Shown: positions 49,705 to 58,702 of the stretch, in pieces
How the letters are laid out: the number at the start of each line of letters is the position of its first letter
How positions within the stretch are numbered: position 1 is the stretch's first letter
Assembly (NCBI GenBank): GCA_934402315.1
Contig: CAKRTS010000012.1
Location: 44,341 to 108,340, forward strand
Direction: 5' to 3'
DNA from: an uncultured Acetatifactor sp.
GTDB lineage: Bacteria > Bacillota > Clostridia > Lachnospirales > Lachnospiraceae
DNA length: 64,000 nt
Position numbers and translations under genes: made by a program
The notes under the pieces: generated by a model
Databases searched by the model: none
What the model was told of the DNA's origin: nothing
What the model saw: only the letters and a program-made list of their open reading frames with translations

Positions 49705-50229
49705 TTAAGGTTTCTCCAGACACACCACGCGCCCTCCGGCGCGTGTTTTTTTCATGTCGATCAGCCGCTGGTTCTCGCTTCCGCGGAACGCCAGCCGCAG
49801 GTTTTTCTTTTCTTCCACAAACTCCCCGTCGACCAGCACATCGATCAGCTCCAACAGCCGCCGGATCGTCTCGTCGCCCTCCGCCTCCCACTTTAACAGA
49901 TCGGACTCATAAGTATAGCCGGTATAGCACCAGATACTCTTTCCCGGATATGCCTTCCGCACTGTCTCCATGATGTGCAGCACCGTCCCACGGTTCTGCG
50001 GCTCCAGCGGTTCACCGCCGAGCACGCTGAAGCCCCTGATGTAATCCGGGGCGAGCGCACGCAGAATCTCCGCCTCCGTCTCCTCCGTGAACGGCTGTCC
50101 GTAACAGAAATCCCATGCCTCGCTGTTAAAGCAGCCCTTGCAGGCATGTGTGCATCCGCTGACAAACAGGGACACACGGACACCGGGGCCGTTGGCAACA
50201 TCCGTCTTTTTTATCGCAGCATAATTCAT
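49705..50229 (-). CDS. nrdG: Anaerobic ribonucleoside-triphosphate reductase activating protein
   Basis: A 174-residue radical-SAM enzyme that installs the glycyl radical on NrdD. The cluster motif C-x3-C-x2-C is in VSGCTHACKGCFNSEAWDF, followed by the SAM-binding FSVLGGEPLEPQN and a C-terminal IDVLVDGEFVEE. ATG 50229 follows GAGGAAG; the frame extends 11 codons upstream into the nrdD stop region. 38 bp separates it from nrdD. Confidence 0.97.
   Translation of the reverse strand: MNYAAIKKTDVANGPGVRVSLFVSGCTHACKGCFNSEAWDFCYGQPFTEETEAEILRALAPDYIRGFSVLGGEPLEPQNRGTVLHIMETVRKAYPGKSIWCYTGYTYESDLLKWEAEGDETIRRLLELIDVLVDGEFVEEKKNLRLAFRGSENQRLIDMKKTRAGGRVVCLEKP
49726..49752 (+). terminator. Terminator of DtxR-like gene, overlapping the nrdG 3' end
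   Basis: cacgcgcc/ggcgcgtg stem with a 4-base loop followed by ttttttt. It lies within the last codons of the convergent nrdG gene. Confidence 0.85.
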
Positions 50230-50267
50230 TGAACTTCCTCGCTTCCGCGCTGACTGCGCCACATCTC

Positions 50268-52394
50268 CTACAGATGCAGCACCCTCGCCTTGATCTCCTT
50301 CGTCTTCCCCGCGTTCCAGAAATTCTCTCCCAGATACCCGCAGGTACGCCTTGTGACGTTCATCTTGGAATGATCCTTGTTATGGCACTGCGGGCATTCC
50401 CACTCATTGTCCTCGTTGACAATAATCTCTCCGTCAAAGCCGCAGACATGGCAGTAGTCGGATTTGGTGTTAAACTCTCCGTACTGGATATTGTCATAGA
50501 TAAAGCGGATCAGCTCCTCGATCGCGTCGAGGTTGTTGACCAGATTCGGAATCTCAACATAGGAGATTGCACCGCCCAGAGATTTATTCTGGAACTCGCT
50601 CTCAAAGGCAAACTTTGTAAAGGCATCGATCGGCTCCCTGACATCCACATGGTAGGAATTTGTGTAATAGCCCTTGTCCGTCACATTCGGAATATCGCCG
50701 TATTTCTCCCGGTCGATACGCGCAAACCGATAACAGAGCGTCTCCGCCGGAGTGCCGTACAGCGAGAAGCCGATGCCTGTCTCCTGCTTCCACCTTGCCG
50801 CCGTGTCCTTCAGATGATCCATGACGCGCAGCGCAAATTCCTTGCCCTCGGGCTTCGTGTGGCTGCAGCCCTTCATCAGCCAGGTCAGCTCATACAGACC
50901 GATGTAGCCGAGCGACATCGTCGAATAACCGTTGAGCAGAAGCTTGTCAATCGTCTCGCCCTTCTTGAGTCTGGCGATTGCTCCGTACTGCCAGTGGATC
51001 GGGCTGACATCCGACAGCGTGCCGAGCAGCGCCTTATGTCTGCACATCAGCGCCTCATAGCAGAGTTCGAGACGTTCATCCAGCAGCCGCCAGAATACCT
51101 CCTCGTTCCCCTCCGCGATAATGCCGATCTGCGGCAGGTTTAAGGAGACAACGCCCTGGTTGAACCGTCCCTCCCATTTATAGTTCCCGTTCTCATCCTT
51201 CCACGGGGAGAGGAACGAGCGGCAGCCCATGCAGGAGAACACATTTCCCTCGTAGTTCTCGCGCATCTTCTTGGCGGAAATATAGTCCGGGTACATTCTC
51301 TTCGCAGAGCACTGCGCCGCCAGCTTTGTCACATAATCGTACCTTCCGCCCCTTAAGCAGTTGTTCTCGTCGAGCACATAGACCAGCTTCGGAAAGGCTG
51401 GCGTGACATAGACACCCTTCTCATTCTTGGTTCCCTGAATCCGCTGGCGCAGGATTTCCTCAATGATCTGTACCGTCTCCTCGACATATTCATCGTTCTC
51501 GTCTATATGGAGGAACAGCGTCACAAAGGGCGACTGGCCGTTTGTCGTCATCAGGGTGTTGATCTGGTACTGGATCGTCTGGACGCCGGACTTTAACTCG
51601 TCCTGCAGACGTATCTTCACGATCTTCTCCTTCGTCACGGCATCTATGCTGTCGCCCAGCTCCTCGTCGAGCTGATGCGTGAACTTCTCCCTGCTCTTGC
51701 GCAGATATTTTCCGAGATGCTTGATGTTCACGGACTGCCCGCCGTACTGGTTGCTGGCGACTGCTGCGATGATCTGTGTCGTCACGGTACAGGCGACCTG
51801 AAAGCTCTTCGGCGACTCGATCATTTTTCCGTTGATGGAGGTACCGTTGTCGAGCATGTCCTGAATATTGATGAGACAGCAGTTGAAGATCGGCTGGATA
51901 AAGTAATCCGCATCATGGAAGTGCAGGACACCGTTGTCATGCGCCAGCGAAATGTGCTCCGGTAGCAGCATACGCCTCGTCACATCTCTGGAGACCTCCC
52001 CCGCGATATAATCCCGCTGCGTGGAGGCAAGTCTCGTGTTCTTGTTGGAATTTTCCTCCGCGAGCTCCTTATTTTCATTGCGGATCAGCTTCAGAATGGA
52101 TTCATCCGTCGTGTTGGACTTTCTGAGCAGGCTCCTCTGGTAGCGGTACACCATGTATTTCTTGGAGAGGACATACTTGTTTGCCTCGACCAGCTGCTGC
52201 TCGATCAGATCCTGAACATGCTCGACCGTCTGCAGCTCCCTTCCCTCCTCCTTTACCGCGCGGAGAATTTCCGCGATCAGGGCATCATCCGCCCGGTCCT
52301 TCTCCTCGACCTCATTGTTCGCCTTGTGGATCGCCGCTACGATCTTTTCCTCCTCGTAGGGTACTACTCTGCCGTCTCTCTTCTGAATCCTCAT
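50268..52394 (-). CDS. nrdD: Anaerobic (class III) ribonucleoside-triphosphate reductase
   Basis: A 708-residue glycyl-radical enzyme that makes dNTPs without oxygen. An ATP-cone allosteric domain occupies the first about 95 residues (MRIQKRDGRVVPYEEEKIVAAIHKA). The catalytic barrel includes FSCMGCRSFLSPW. A C-terminal zinc site (CHVCGFDGE...CPQCHNKD) precedes the glycyl-radical loop RRTCGYLGENFWNAGK. All essential elements are present. I place the start at ATG 52394. The leader carries two NrdR-like boxes and a hairpin, and nrdG follows. Confidence 0.98.
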   Translation of the reverse strand: MRIQKRDGRVVPYEEEKIVAAIHKANNEVEEKDRADDALIAEILRAVKEEGRELQTVEHVQDLIEQQLVEANKYVLSKKYMVYRYQRSLLRKSNTTDESILKLIRNENKELAEENSNKNTRLASTQRDYIAGEVSRDVTRRMLLPEHISLAHDNGVLHFHDADYFIQPIFNCCLINIQDMLDNGTSINGKMIESPKSFQVACTVTTQIIAAVASNQYGGQSVNIKHLGKYLRKSREKFTHQLDEELGDSIDAVTKEKIVKIRLQDELKSGVQTIQYQINTLMTTNGQSPFVTLFLHIDENDEYVEETVQIIEEILRQRIQGTKNEKGVYVTPAFPKLVYVLDENNCLRGGRYDYVTKLAAQCSAKRMYPDYISAKKMRENYEGNVFSCMGCRSFLSPWKDENGNYKWEGRFNQGVVSLNLPQIGIIAEGNEEVFWRLLDERLELCYEALMCRHKALLGTLSDVSPIHWQYGAIARLKKGETIDKLLLNGYSTMSLGYIGLYELTWLMKGCSHTKPEGKEFALRVMDHLKDTAARWKQETGIGFSLYGTPAETLCYRFARIDREKYGDIPNVTDKGYYTNSYHVDVREPIDAFTKFAFESEFQNKSLGGAISYVEIPNLVNNLDAIEELIRFIYDNIQYGEFNTKSDYCHVCGFDGEIIVNEDNEWECPQCHNKDHSKMNVTRRTCGYLGENFWNAGKTKEIKARVLHL

Positions 52395-52472
52395 ATCCGT
52401 CACATCTCCCTGTTTTCACTCTGCCCAAGATGCTTCTCTTCTATCAGGCTCCCCCTGCACAGGGCGCAGAAA

Positions 52473-52508
52473 AGAGTCGTACCGCAAGCCTTTCGCGGAT
52501 ACGACTCT
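52473..52508 (-). terminator. Leader hairpin of nrdD (possible attenuator)
   Basis: agagtcgtaccgc pairs with gcggatacgactct, and the minus-strand copy is followed by TTTTCTG. It lies downstream of the predicted nrdD promoter and 79 bp before the ATG, so it could attenuate nrdD; it may also end read-through from the dnaJ-like gene. Confidence 0.55.
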
Positions 52509-52554
52509 TCTATATCTGGTGTCTTCATGCACAATTCGTATCTACATCTTGTAC
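52507..52554. promoter_or_regulatory. Two NrdR-like boxes upstream of nrdD
   Basis: CTATATCTGGTGT and CTACATCTTGTAC (cores 52511-52522 and 52543-52554) lie 32 bp apart, three helical turns. NrdR represses ribonucleotide reductase genes through pairs of such boxes (consensus acaCwAtATaTwGtgt) at integral turns. The matches are partial: 11 and 8-9 of 16 positions. Confidence 0.6.
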
Positions 52555-52558
52555 ATTC

Positions 52559-52587
52559 ATTATATATGAGAACAGAATAAAAAGCAA
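52559..52587 (-). promoter_or_regulatory. nrdD promoter
   Basis: Minus-strand TTGCTT (52582-52587) and TATAAT (52559-52564) are separated by 17 bp. The NrdR-like boxes follow immediately downstream. Confidence 0.7.
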
Positions 52588-52604
52588 GGGAGAATTCTTA
52601 TCAA

Positions 52605-53426
52605 TTAATAGTACGCTCCCGGCCCTGCCATGCCGCCGCAGCAGCCGCCGCCCAGACAACAGACATTGCAGATCAGATTGGCAAGACACAGCTTCATGCA
52701 GACACTGCCGCCGCCCGAGATGGGATAGCCGTAGGATGCCTGACGCTGTTCATACCAGCTGCCGCCGCTCTCAAAGCGCTGTACCAGACTGCGGTAGCTG
52801 ACATTGTCCGGCTCCATGGCTGCCGCCTTTCTCGCATGCTCCAGAGCCGCGACATTATTTCCGAGCCCGGAATGGGCGATCGCGCTGTAATAATACCATC
52901 TGGCAGTCCGCTCCGCACCGTTTAAGCTGTCGAGTGTCGTCCTCGCCTCCTTATAATAACCGTTCCTGATATAGTTGCCCGCCGCACGGATATAGGTATT
53001 CTCCTCATACCCCGTCTGCTGGCCTGACGCGCTTTCGCCGCCGAAGCCTCCAAAGCCAAATCCGAAGCCGCCGAACGGGCCGTAGCCGAAGCCGCCGAAA
53101 TCCCTCTGCTCATAGTCGTCGTAGCCGGTGCTCCGCTGTCCGCCATAGCTGTAGCCTCCGCCGCTGCTTCTCTGTCCGCCGTAGGCGCTGCTGCTGCCGT
53201 AGCCTCCGTAACCTCCGCCGTAGCTCCCGTAGCCGGAGGTTCTCTCCTTCATGATCTGCTGGTAAGCGGACTGGATCTCCTTGAACTTTTCCTCCGCCTG
53301 TGCCTTGTTTGGATTATTGATATTCGCATCCGGGTGATATTTGCGGCTCAGCGTCTTATATGCTTTTTTTATCTCTTCCTCCGTAGCATTTCTGCTTACG
53401 CCCAACACACTGTATGGATCGTACAT
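52605..53426 (-). CDS. J-domain protein with Gly-rich linker, TPR-like helices and Cys-rich tail
   Basis: 273 residues. The J domain (residues 1-65) has the HPD motif ([15 protein letters not shown]) for stimulating DnaK. A Gly/Tyr/Phe/Ser-rich low-complexity stretch follows (about 65-135). Residues about 145-215 are a TPR-like helical pair ([24 protein letters not shown] and [25 protein letters not shown]). The end is Cys/Gly-rich ([24 protein letters not shown]) with eight cysteines. It is not a classical DnaJ (no zinc-finger repeats, no CTD). It follows the zinc-ribbon and DUF5685 genes in a tight cluster, so the three probably work together. Confidence 0.88.
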   Translation of the reverse strand: MYDPYSVLGVSRNATEEEIKKAYKTLSRKYHPDANINNPNKAQAEEKFKEIQSAYQQIMKERTSGYGSYGGGYGGYGSSSAYGGQRSSGGGYSYGGQRSTGYDDYEQRDFGGFGYGPFGGFGFGFGGFGGESASGQQTGYEENTYIRAAGNYIRNGYYKEARTTLDSLNGAERTARWYYYSAIAHSGLGNNVAALEHARKAAAMEPDNVSYRSLVQRFESGGSWYEQRQASYGYPISGGGSVCMKLCLANLICNVCCLGGGCCGGMAGPGAYY

Positions 53427-53430
53427 AGCA

Positions 53431-54288
53431 TCAGCTCTCCTTCTTCACGCCGAATGTTCCCTGCTCCCGCATTCTCTTCTCATGCACTGCCTCATAGCGG
53501 CACCAGACACCGGAATACAGAATATTCCGCAGAATTTCCACATTTTCAAGGATCGGCAGCCTCTCAAATTCCCTGCAGCACTCCGACATCATCATCGTCA
53601 GGATCGTCTTACATTCCTCCTCGAAATCCGGGCTTTCAAACCTCCGTTTCAGAGGGTTAAAGCTTCCCTTCTTAATATCCTTCTCGACATCCTCATAGGC
53701 ATCACAGAGATAGATGAATTTGCCGAGAAAGAAGCCGAAGGCTCTCAGGTTCTCCGACCACTCGTCCTCCCTCGGCGTGACAATCTCCGCCATGACCTTG
53801 CCGAACAGTCCCGCCATGGTATCAATGTCGGCGCTGCCATCATTCTCCGCCTCCGTGAAATCCTGCATGAGAAGTTCAATCCGCTTGATCTTATCGGCAT
53901 AGAGCTTTCTCCGCTTTCTGCCCTTCCCCGCGAGGAGCTGCCCGTAGACCAGCTTCCAGAGCTTCTTATCGTCCTCCCAGTCGTCGCTGCATTTGTAATA
54001 GGCAAACAATGCGTTCATATCTGCCGCATATTCCGTAAATATATTGTTCTTCGTCGGATGGCTCTCAAAAGGGTGCGCGACACATTTACAGCTTCCCTCC
54101 CGCGTCTCCGGTTCATACAGTCCCGTCAGCAGAATGGCAAGAAAGGTCATGTCATAGCTCAGGGACAGCTGCCCGAGCGCCCCGTACTTCCTCTTCAAAT
54201 CGCGGCAGATTCCGCAGTAAAAGGAATGGTACACATCAAACTCTTTAAATTTCATTTCCGCCTTATTGACAATGATATATCCGAACAC
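53431..54288 (-). CDS. DUF5685-family protein
   Basis: 285 residues from GTG 54288 (AAAGGAGG six bases ahead). Begins [36 protein letters not shown], with a C-G-I-C and later [12 protein letters not shown], a Cys/His set that may bind metal. The rest is helical and acidic, with [18 protein letters not shown] recalling the Asp-rich helices of prenyl-synthase-like folds. I recognise the family as DUF5685; function unknown. Overlap-free but only 4 bp from the J-domain gene. Confidence 0.82.
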   Translation of the reverse strand: MFGYIIVNKAEMKFKEFDVYHSFYCGICRDLKRKYGALGQLSLSYDMTFLAILLTGLYEPETREGSCKCVAHPFESHPTKNNIFTEYAADMNALFAYYKCSDDWEDDKKLWKLVYGQLLAGKGRKRRKLYADKIKRIELLMQDFTEAENDGSADIDTMAGLFGKVMAEIVTPREDEWSENLRAFGFFLGKFIYLCDAYEDVEKDIKKGSFNPLKRRFESPDFEEECKTILTMMMSECCREFERLPILENVEILRNILYSGVWCRYEAVHEKRMREQGTFGVKKES

Positions 54289-54331
54289 CGCGATCCTCCT
54301 TTCCGCACACACTCTCTCCGGCAATCAGCCA

Positions 54332-54724
54332 TCAGCTCTTTTTCACAAATTCCGTCCCGCACTTCCTGCAGGTGATTGCAATCCTTCCACGCCCTCTGGG
54401 CACGCGGATCTTCTGCCTGCACTTCGGGCACTTATAGATATGATACTGCTTCAGCTGTCCGAGCTCCCGTTTTTTCTTCTGGAATGCGCCCCTTATCTTC
54501 ATCGTCTTTCCCAGATACCACTGGTTCTCGGCAGAGCGCTTCGGAATGTTCCTGGAAAACATACGGAAATACACATATATCATGGCTGCCACCGCCAGCA
54601 GATAAAACGGCCCCCTGAAGATCATGGACAGCACAAGACAGATCATGGAAAAGATCATCAGCGTCTGATTCAGCTTATCATTCCCGTATCTTCCCCACAT
54701 AAACCGTTGAAACCTTTCTCTCAT
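54332..54724 (-). CDS. Membrane protein with C-terminal zinc ribbon
   Basis: 130 residues. Two membrane segments (LNQTLMIFSMICLVLSMIF and FYLLAVAAMIYVYF) are followed by a basic cytoplasmic segment and a zinc ribbon KCPKCRQKIRVPRGRGRIAITCRKCGTEF (four Cys in two C-x2-C pairs). It is the first gene of the cluster with DUF5685 and the J-domain protein. The start at 54724 (MRERFQRF) is my choice; an in-frame codon eight residues earlier is possible. Confidence 0.8.
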   Translation of the reverse strand: MRERFQRFMWGRYGNDKLNQTLMIFSMICLVLSMIFRGPFYLLAVAAMIYVYFRMFSRNIPKRSAENQWYLGKTMKIRGAFQKKKRELGQLKQYHIYKCPKCRQKIRVPRGRGRIAITCRKCGTEFVKKS

Positions 54725-54827
54725 CCCTGTTCCCACCCTTTCTGTCACTCTGAATTTAATTCTATTTTACACTTCAATATACGAATTTCAATTAAATAAG
54801 TATAAACAATAATAAAGAAAGAAAAAA

Positions 54828-54864
54828 GGACACGGTCGCAGCCTCTTATGCTCTCGACCGTGCC
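54828..54864 (-). terminator. Terminator after alpha-amylase gene
   Basis: ggacacggtcgcag pairs with ctctcgaccgtgcc; the minus-strand copy is followed by TTTTTTC. Confidence 0.85.
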
Positions 54865-54895
54865 CCATACAGGCTTCTGTTTTAGTTTTTTCGCT

Positions 54896-56578
54896 CTAAA
54901 AAGCCGACAGTTTCAGCACCGCCACAGAATATTCCGGCATTGTGAGCGTCGTTCCATCGACAGTGACCGGTGTCTCCCCTGAGACAAGAGTCGCCTCGAG
55001 CATCTTCACGTTAAGCTCCGTGCCGTCCTCCAACGTCGCTCCGGCAAGCTCGACCGTCTTCACCGTTGCTGACATATTATAGAGCAAAATCACGCGCTCC
55101 CCCCCATCCTCCTTCAGCAGAGCACATACCTCACTGTCGGAAAGGCTGTCCAACTGCTGCGTGCTTCCCTTGCGAATGGAAGGAAACTGGTTTCTCAGCC
55201 GGATCACATTCTTATAATAAGTATAAAGAGAACTGTCATCCTGCATCTGCTCGTCCAGCGCCGGATAGGTCTGCTGTATATTTGTGTCTGCCGCCGCAGG
55301 GCTCTTGCACATTCCCGCAGCCTTCTCATCCGCCGACCAACGCATGGCAAGACGCTTGTTCTCGTCCTTTCCGCTTCCCTGCATGCCGATCTCGTCACCA
55401 TAATATAAGAAGACATTCCCTGTCATCGTCATGTTCAGGGCTCCTGCCATCTTGACCTGCTGCGCCGCCCATTCCCCGGTATAATAGCCCGCAGCGCGAT
55501 CCATGTCATGATTGCTGTAGAAGGGCGCATTGATCGCATGATCACCCTGCTCGGCAAAACGCTCCTCGCCGCGGTTGATATATTCGCCGTAGGAATTTGC
55601 CAGATAGGTTCCCGACACAAATTTGACGAGATTTCCTGTCTGATCGGCAAAAGCAAAGTCAAACAGACTGTCAATTCCGCTTGCATAGTATTTTGCATAC
55701 TCCGGCTGGGAGGTCCATGCCTCGCCGACGAGGTAGGCATCCGGCTTCATCTCCTTTACCATGTCGTTGAACCATGTCAGGATCTCCACATTCTTCTCCG
55801 TATTGTCGGAGACAAACTCCTTCACTGCGTCAAGGCGGAAGCCCGCAACACCTCTGTCAAGCCAGAATTTGCAGATCTCCTTGAATTCCGCCCTGACATT
55901 CTCATTGTAGAGATCCAGATCCGGCATCTCCGACCAGAAGGGACATTCATAATACCAGTCCGTACCGCTCACCTTGGCATATCCGACCAGCGGTGTCTTT
56001 GTAAAATGATAATATTCCACATAAGGACATTCCCGCGGATCGGGCTCTGCGTCCCCGATCTCGCGCAGATATGCCGTTGCCGCCTTAAACCATGGGTGCG
56101 AGGAGGAAGTATGGTTCATCACCAGATCAATAATCAGATTGATCCCACGCTCATTGCAGGCAGCGACAAGCTCGTCAAAATCCGCCATCGTTCCATAGTC
56201 CGGATCGATCATCGTATAGTCCATCACATCATACTTGTGATAAGTGTTCGCCGGCATGATAGGCATCAGCCAGATACCGGTGATCCCCAGATCGGAGTCC
56301 GTTGAACTGTCCCCATCGTTCAGGTAGTCCAGCTTCTCTGTCACTCCTGCCAGATCCCCGGTTCCGTCCCCATTGCTGTCCCAGAAGGAACCGACAAATA
56401 TCTCATAATAGGTTCTGTACTTATCCTCCGGCGCAAGCGTCTCGACCTCCTGCCCGGACACAAGGCTCTGCCCGACATAGACAGGCTCCGCCTCCTTGCC
56501 GCAGCCTGTAAGTAACACAAGCAGGGACAGCCCCGCCAGTCCGGCACCGATTTTTCCAAGCAAATAACCTTTTTCCAT
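54896..56578 (-). CDS. Lipid-anchored alpha-amylase, glycoside hydrolase family 13
   Basis: 560 residues with a lipobox (SLLVLLTGC). The mature domain starts TYYEIFVGSFWDSNGDGTGDLAG and contains the GH13 motifs: DLVMNHTS, GVAGFRLDAVKEF (nucleophile Asp), YLVGEAWTS (acid/base Glu) and FYSNHDMDR (third Asp). A beta-sandwich domain C closes the protein. It should cut alpha-1,4 links of starch or maltodextrin outside the cell. Last gene of the pullulanase operon (3-bp gap), followed by a terminator. Confidence 0.95.
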   Translation of the reverse strand: MEKGYLLGKIGAGLAGLSLLVLLTGCGKEAEPVYVGQSLVSGQEVETLAPEDKYRTYYEIFVGSFWDSNGDGTGDLAGVTEKLDYLNDGDSSTDSDLGITGIWLMPIMPANTYHKYDVMDYTMIDPDYGTMADFDELVAACNERGINLIIDLVMNHTSSSHPWFKAATAYLREIGDAEPDPRECPYVEYYHFTKTPLVGYAKVSGTDWYYECPFWSEMPDLDLYNENVRAEFKEICKFWLDRGVAGFRLDAVKEFVSDNTEKNVEILTWFNDMVKEMKPDAYLVGEAWTSQPEYAKYYASGIDSLFDFAFADQTGNLVKFVSGTYLANSYGEYINRGEERFAEQGDHAINAPFYSNHDMDRAAGYYTGEWAAQQVKMAGALNMTMTGNVFLYYGDEIGMQGSGKDENKRLAMRWSADEKAAGMCKSPAAADTNIQQTYPALDEQMQDDSSLYTYYKNVIRLRNQFPSIRKGSTQQLDSLSDSEVCALLKEDGGERVILLYNMSATVKTVELAGATLEDGTELNVKMLEATLVSGETPVTVDGTTLTMPEYSVAVLKLSAF

Positions 56579-56581
56579 TCC

Positions 56582-58585
56582 TTAACACCCCTCTCCGGTT
56601 CTTCTCCCGAGAATCATTCCGCTTCCCGCCGCCACAACGACCTTGTCCTGTGCAGGCTTGCGGCAGTCCGCCTCCAGAGCATCCGCAAGAATCTCCCAGT
56701 TCGGCGAAATGCTTCCTCTGGAATCTCCCGGAAGCTGAACACTGAAATCCACACCGGATGCGTTATAGATAATGTAAAGTTCATCCCATGTACCGCTCTC
56801 CTCGCTCCTGTTGTCTACGATAAAGGAGACCACCCGTTCGCGGTGTACCGTCTTTCCGCTGATGCGGTAACGCGCGCCCGCGGTCTTGTCGCGCAGACCG
56901 GGGAACTGTTTTCTCAGGGAAATCAGCCCCCTGTAATAATCCACCAGCTCACGGAAACGCACCGTCTGCCCCCAACGGAGCATATTCACCTCCGGGTCGG
57001 ACCGGAAGCTGTTCTCATCTCCGAACTTTGTCCGTCCGAACTCCTCACCCGCCTGAAAGAACAGGTGTCCCTGACAGGTGAAATAAATCAGCGCTGCGAA
57101 TTTATTCGCTCTGACAATGTCCGGATCTGGCTCCAGACAGGTCTCCTGCTGCTTCATCGCATCCTCCTTCAGCGTCAGAAGGAGCTTATCCCACAGCGTA
57201 AAATTGTCATGGGCAGAGACATAGTTAATAATCTGGTTACAGGTTCTGGGACAGAAGCCGTCTATATTATCTCTCCAGCCGGTAACAGCGTCAAGAACCC
57301 TGTCCTCCAGCCCCCTGCCGCCATTGACAAAGCCGGGCACCTTCGGATAGAACACGTCCCCCTTTATTACATCTCGGGTGTCGTCGCTGAAAATGGCAAT
57401 ATTCTCACTCAGCAGTCTGATATTGTCCTTTATCGCCGCGTGCGTTCCCTCCTCCATGGAAGTGTCCTGTGCTCTCCACGGCTCTCCGTACAGGAGCTTC
57501 TCATCGCTGCCGTACTCTGCGTCCAACGCGTCCCTGATCCGGTTCATCAGTTCTGTCGTCAGCAGTCCCATCAGGTCAAAGCGGAAGCCATCGATATGGT
57601 ACTCCTCCGCCCAGTAGCACACGGAGTCCAGAATATAGCGGTCGACCATGGCTCTTCCCACCGCAAGGTCGCTTCCGCATGCCGAGCCGTCGGACAGGCT
57701 TCCGTCTGCATATCTCCGGCAGAAATATCCGGGTGCCAGCCGCTCCAGCCAGGAATCCGGCTCAAAGGTATGGTTGTAGACCACATCCATCACCACGCGG
57801 ATGCCCGCCCGGTGCAGCGCCTGCACCATCTCCTTGAACTCCCTGATACGCACCGTTCCGTCCTTCGCATCCGTGGCAAAGGACCCCTCAGGCACATTAT
57901 AGTTGACAGGATCATAGCCCCAGTTAAACTGGCTGTCCTCCCCAGCCTCGTCCAGCCATCCGAAATCAAAGCACGGAAGCAGGTGCACATGCGTGATGCC
58001 GAGCTGCTTCAGATATTCCAGGCAGACCGGATAGCCGCCCTCCGCCGGTTCTGCGGAAAATGCCCTGTACTTTCCCCTGTATTCCACAGGGATACGGCTG
58101 TCCTTATCATAGGAGAAATCCTTGATATGCAATTCGTAAATAATGTTCTCCACAGGTCTCTCCGGTGCATGATCCTCGTCGAAGCCCGCCGGATCTGTCT
58201 CCGCCAGATCGACCACCATGCTTCTCTGCCCGTTGCAGCAGCAGGCTCTTGCATACGGGTCTGCCGTCCTCACTGTCTCTCCGTCGGTGCTGACCAGAAA
58301 ATCATAGTACCAGCCGTGCAGCCTCTCCGACACGGTAAGCGCCCAGACACCTCTCTGTGCGGACTCCATATCCATGATCCTGTCGGCATCCCGCAGCGAA
58401 TCCTCCGCTGTCAGCTTCATGCTGCTGCCGCCGTCTCTGTACAGACAGAGCCTCGCTCTCTCCGCAAAGGGTGCCCAGATCTTAAAGGTGGTCTCCGCCG
58501 CGCCACAGCAGGAACCCAGATCCTTACCCTGATATTCATAAGCCTCATCAAATTCCCTTGTATATTGGAAGCCTTGTTTTTTCAC
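56582..58585 (-). CDS. pulA: Type I pullulanase (debranching enzyme)
   Basis: 667 residues from GTG 58585. Cleaves alpha-1,6 branches of pullulan, amylopectin or glycogen limit dextrins. A starch-binding CBM48-like N-terminal domain (TFKIWAPFAERARLCLYRDG) is followed by the diagnostic YNWGYDP-type motif (here NWGYDPVNYNVPEGSF), VVYNHTF, GFRFDLMGLL (nucleophile), LYGEPWRA (acid/base) and YVSAHDNFTL. There is no signal peptide, so it acts inside the cell on imported dextrins. Preceded by a terminator that separates it from malEFG. Confidence 0.95.
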   Translation of the reverse strand: MKKQGFQYTREFDEAYEYQGKDLGSCCGAAETTFKIWAPFAERARLCLYRDGGSSMKLTAEDSLRDADRIMDMESAQRGVWALTVSERLHGWYYDFLVSTDGETVRTADPYARACCCNGQRSMVVDLAETDPAGFDEDHAPERPVENIIYELHIKDFSYDKDSRIPVEYRGKYRAFSAEPAEGGYPVCLEYLKQLGITHVHLLPCFDFGWLDEAGEDSQFNWGYDPVNYNVPEGSFATDAKDGTVRIREFKEMVQALHRAGIRVVMDVVYNHTFEPDSWLERLAPGYFCRRYADGSLSDGSACGSDLAVGRAMVDRYILDSVCYWAEEYHIDGFRFDLMGLLTTELMNRIRDALDAEYGSDEKLLYGEPWRAQDTSMEEGTHAAIKDNIRLLSENIAIFSDDTRDVIKGDVFYPKVPGFVNGGRGLEDRVLDAVTGWRDNIDGFCPRTCNQIINYVSAHDNFTLWDKLLLTLKEDAMKQQETCLEPDPDIVRANKFAALIYFTCQGHLFFQAGEEFGRTKFGDENSFRSDPEVNMLRWGQTVRFRELVDYYRGLISLRKQFPGLRDKTAGARYRISGKTVHRERVVSFIVDNRSEESGTWDELYIIYNASGVDFSVQLPGDSRGSISPNWEILADALEADCRKPAQDKVVVAAGSGMILGRRTGEGC

Positions 58586-58646
58586 GGTATTTCGTCTCCT
58601 TATAACTTATATAGTAATTTTTTTAGGAATAAAGGGCATAAAAACA

Positions 58647-58682
58647 GCCGCTGCAAAATAAACGCTATTATTCCGCAGCGGC
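58647..58682 (-). terminator. Terminator after malG
   Basis: gccgctgc/gcagcggc stem with a 20-base loop, followed on the minus strand by TGTTTTTATG. It lies between malG and pulA, so read-through could still supply pulA. Confidence 0.75.
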
Positions 58683-58702
58683 CGTCCGCATTCTGAACAG
58701 GA

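Noticed and set aside
56843-58696. A 617-codon open frame antisense to pullulanase
   Set aside because: Composition rich in His, Arg and Leu with no domain; it mirrors codon use of pulA.
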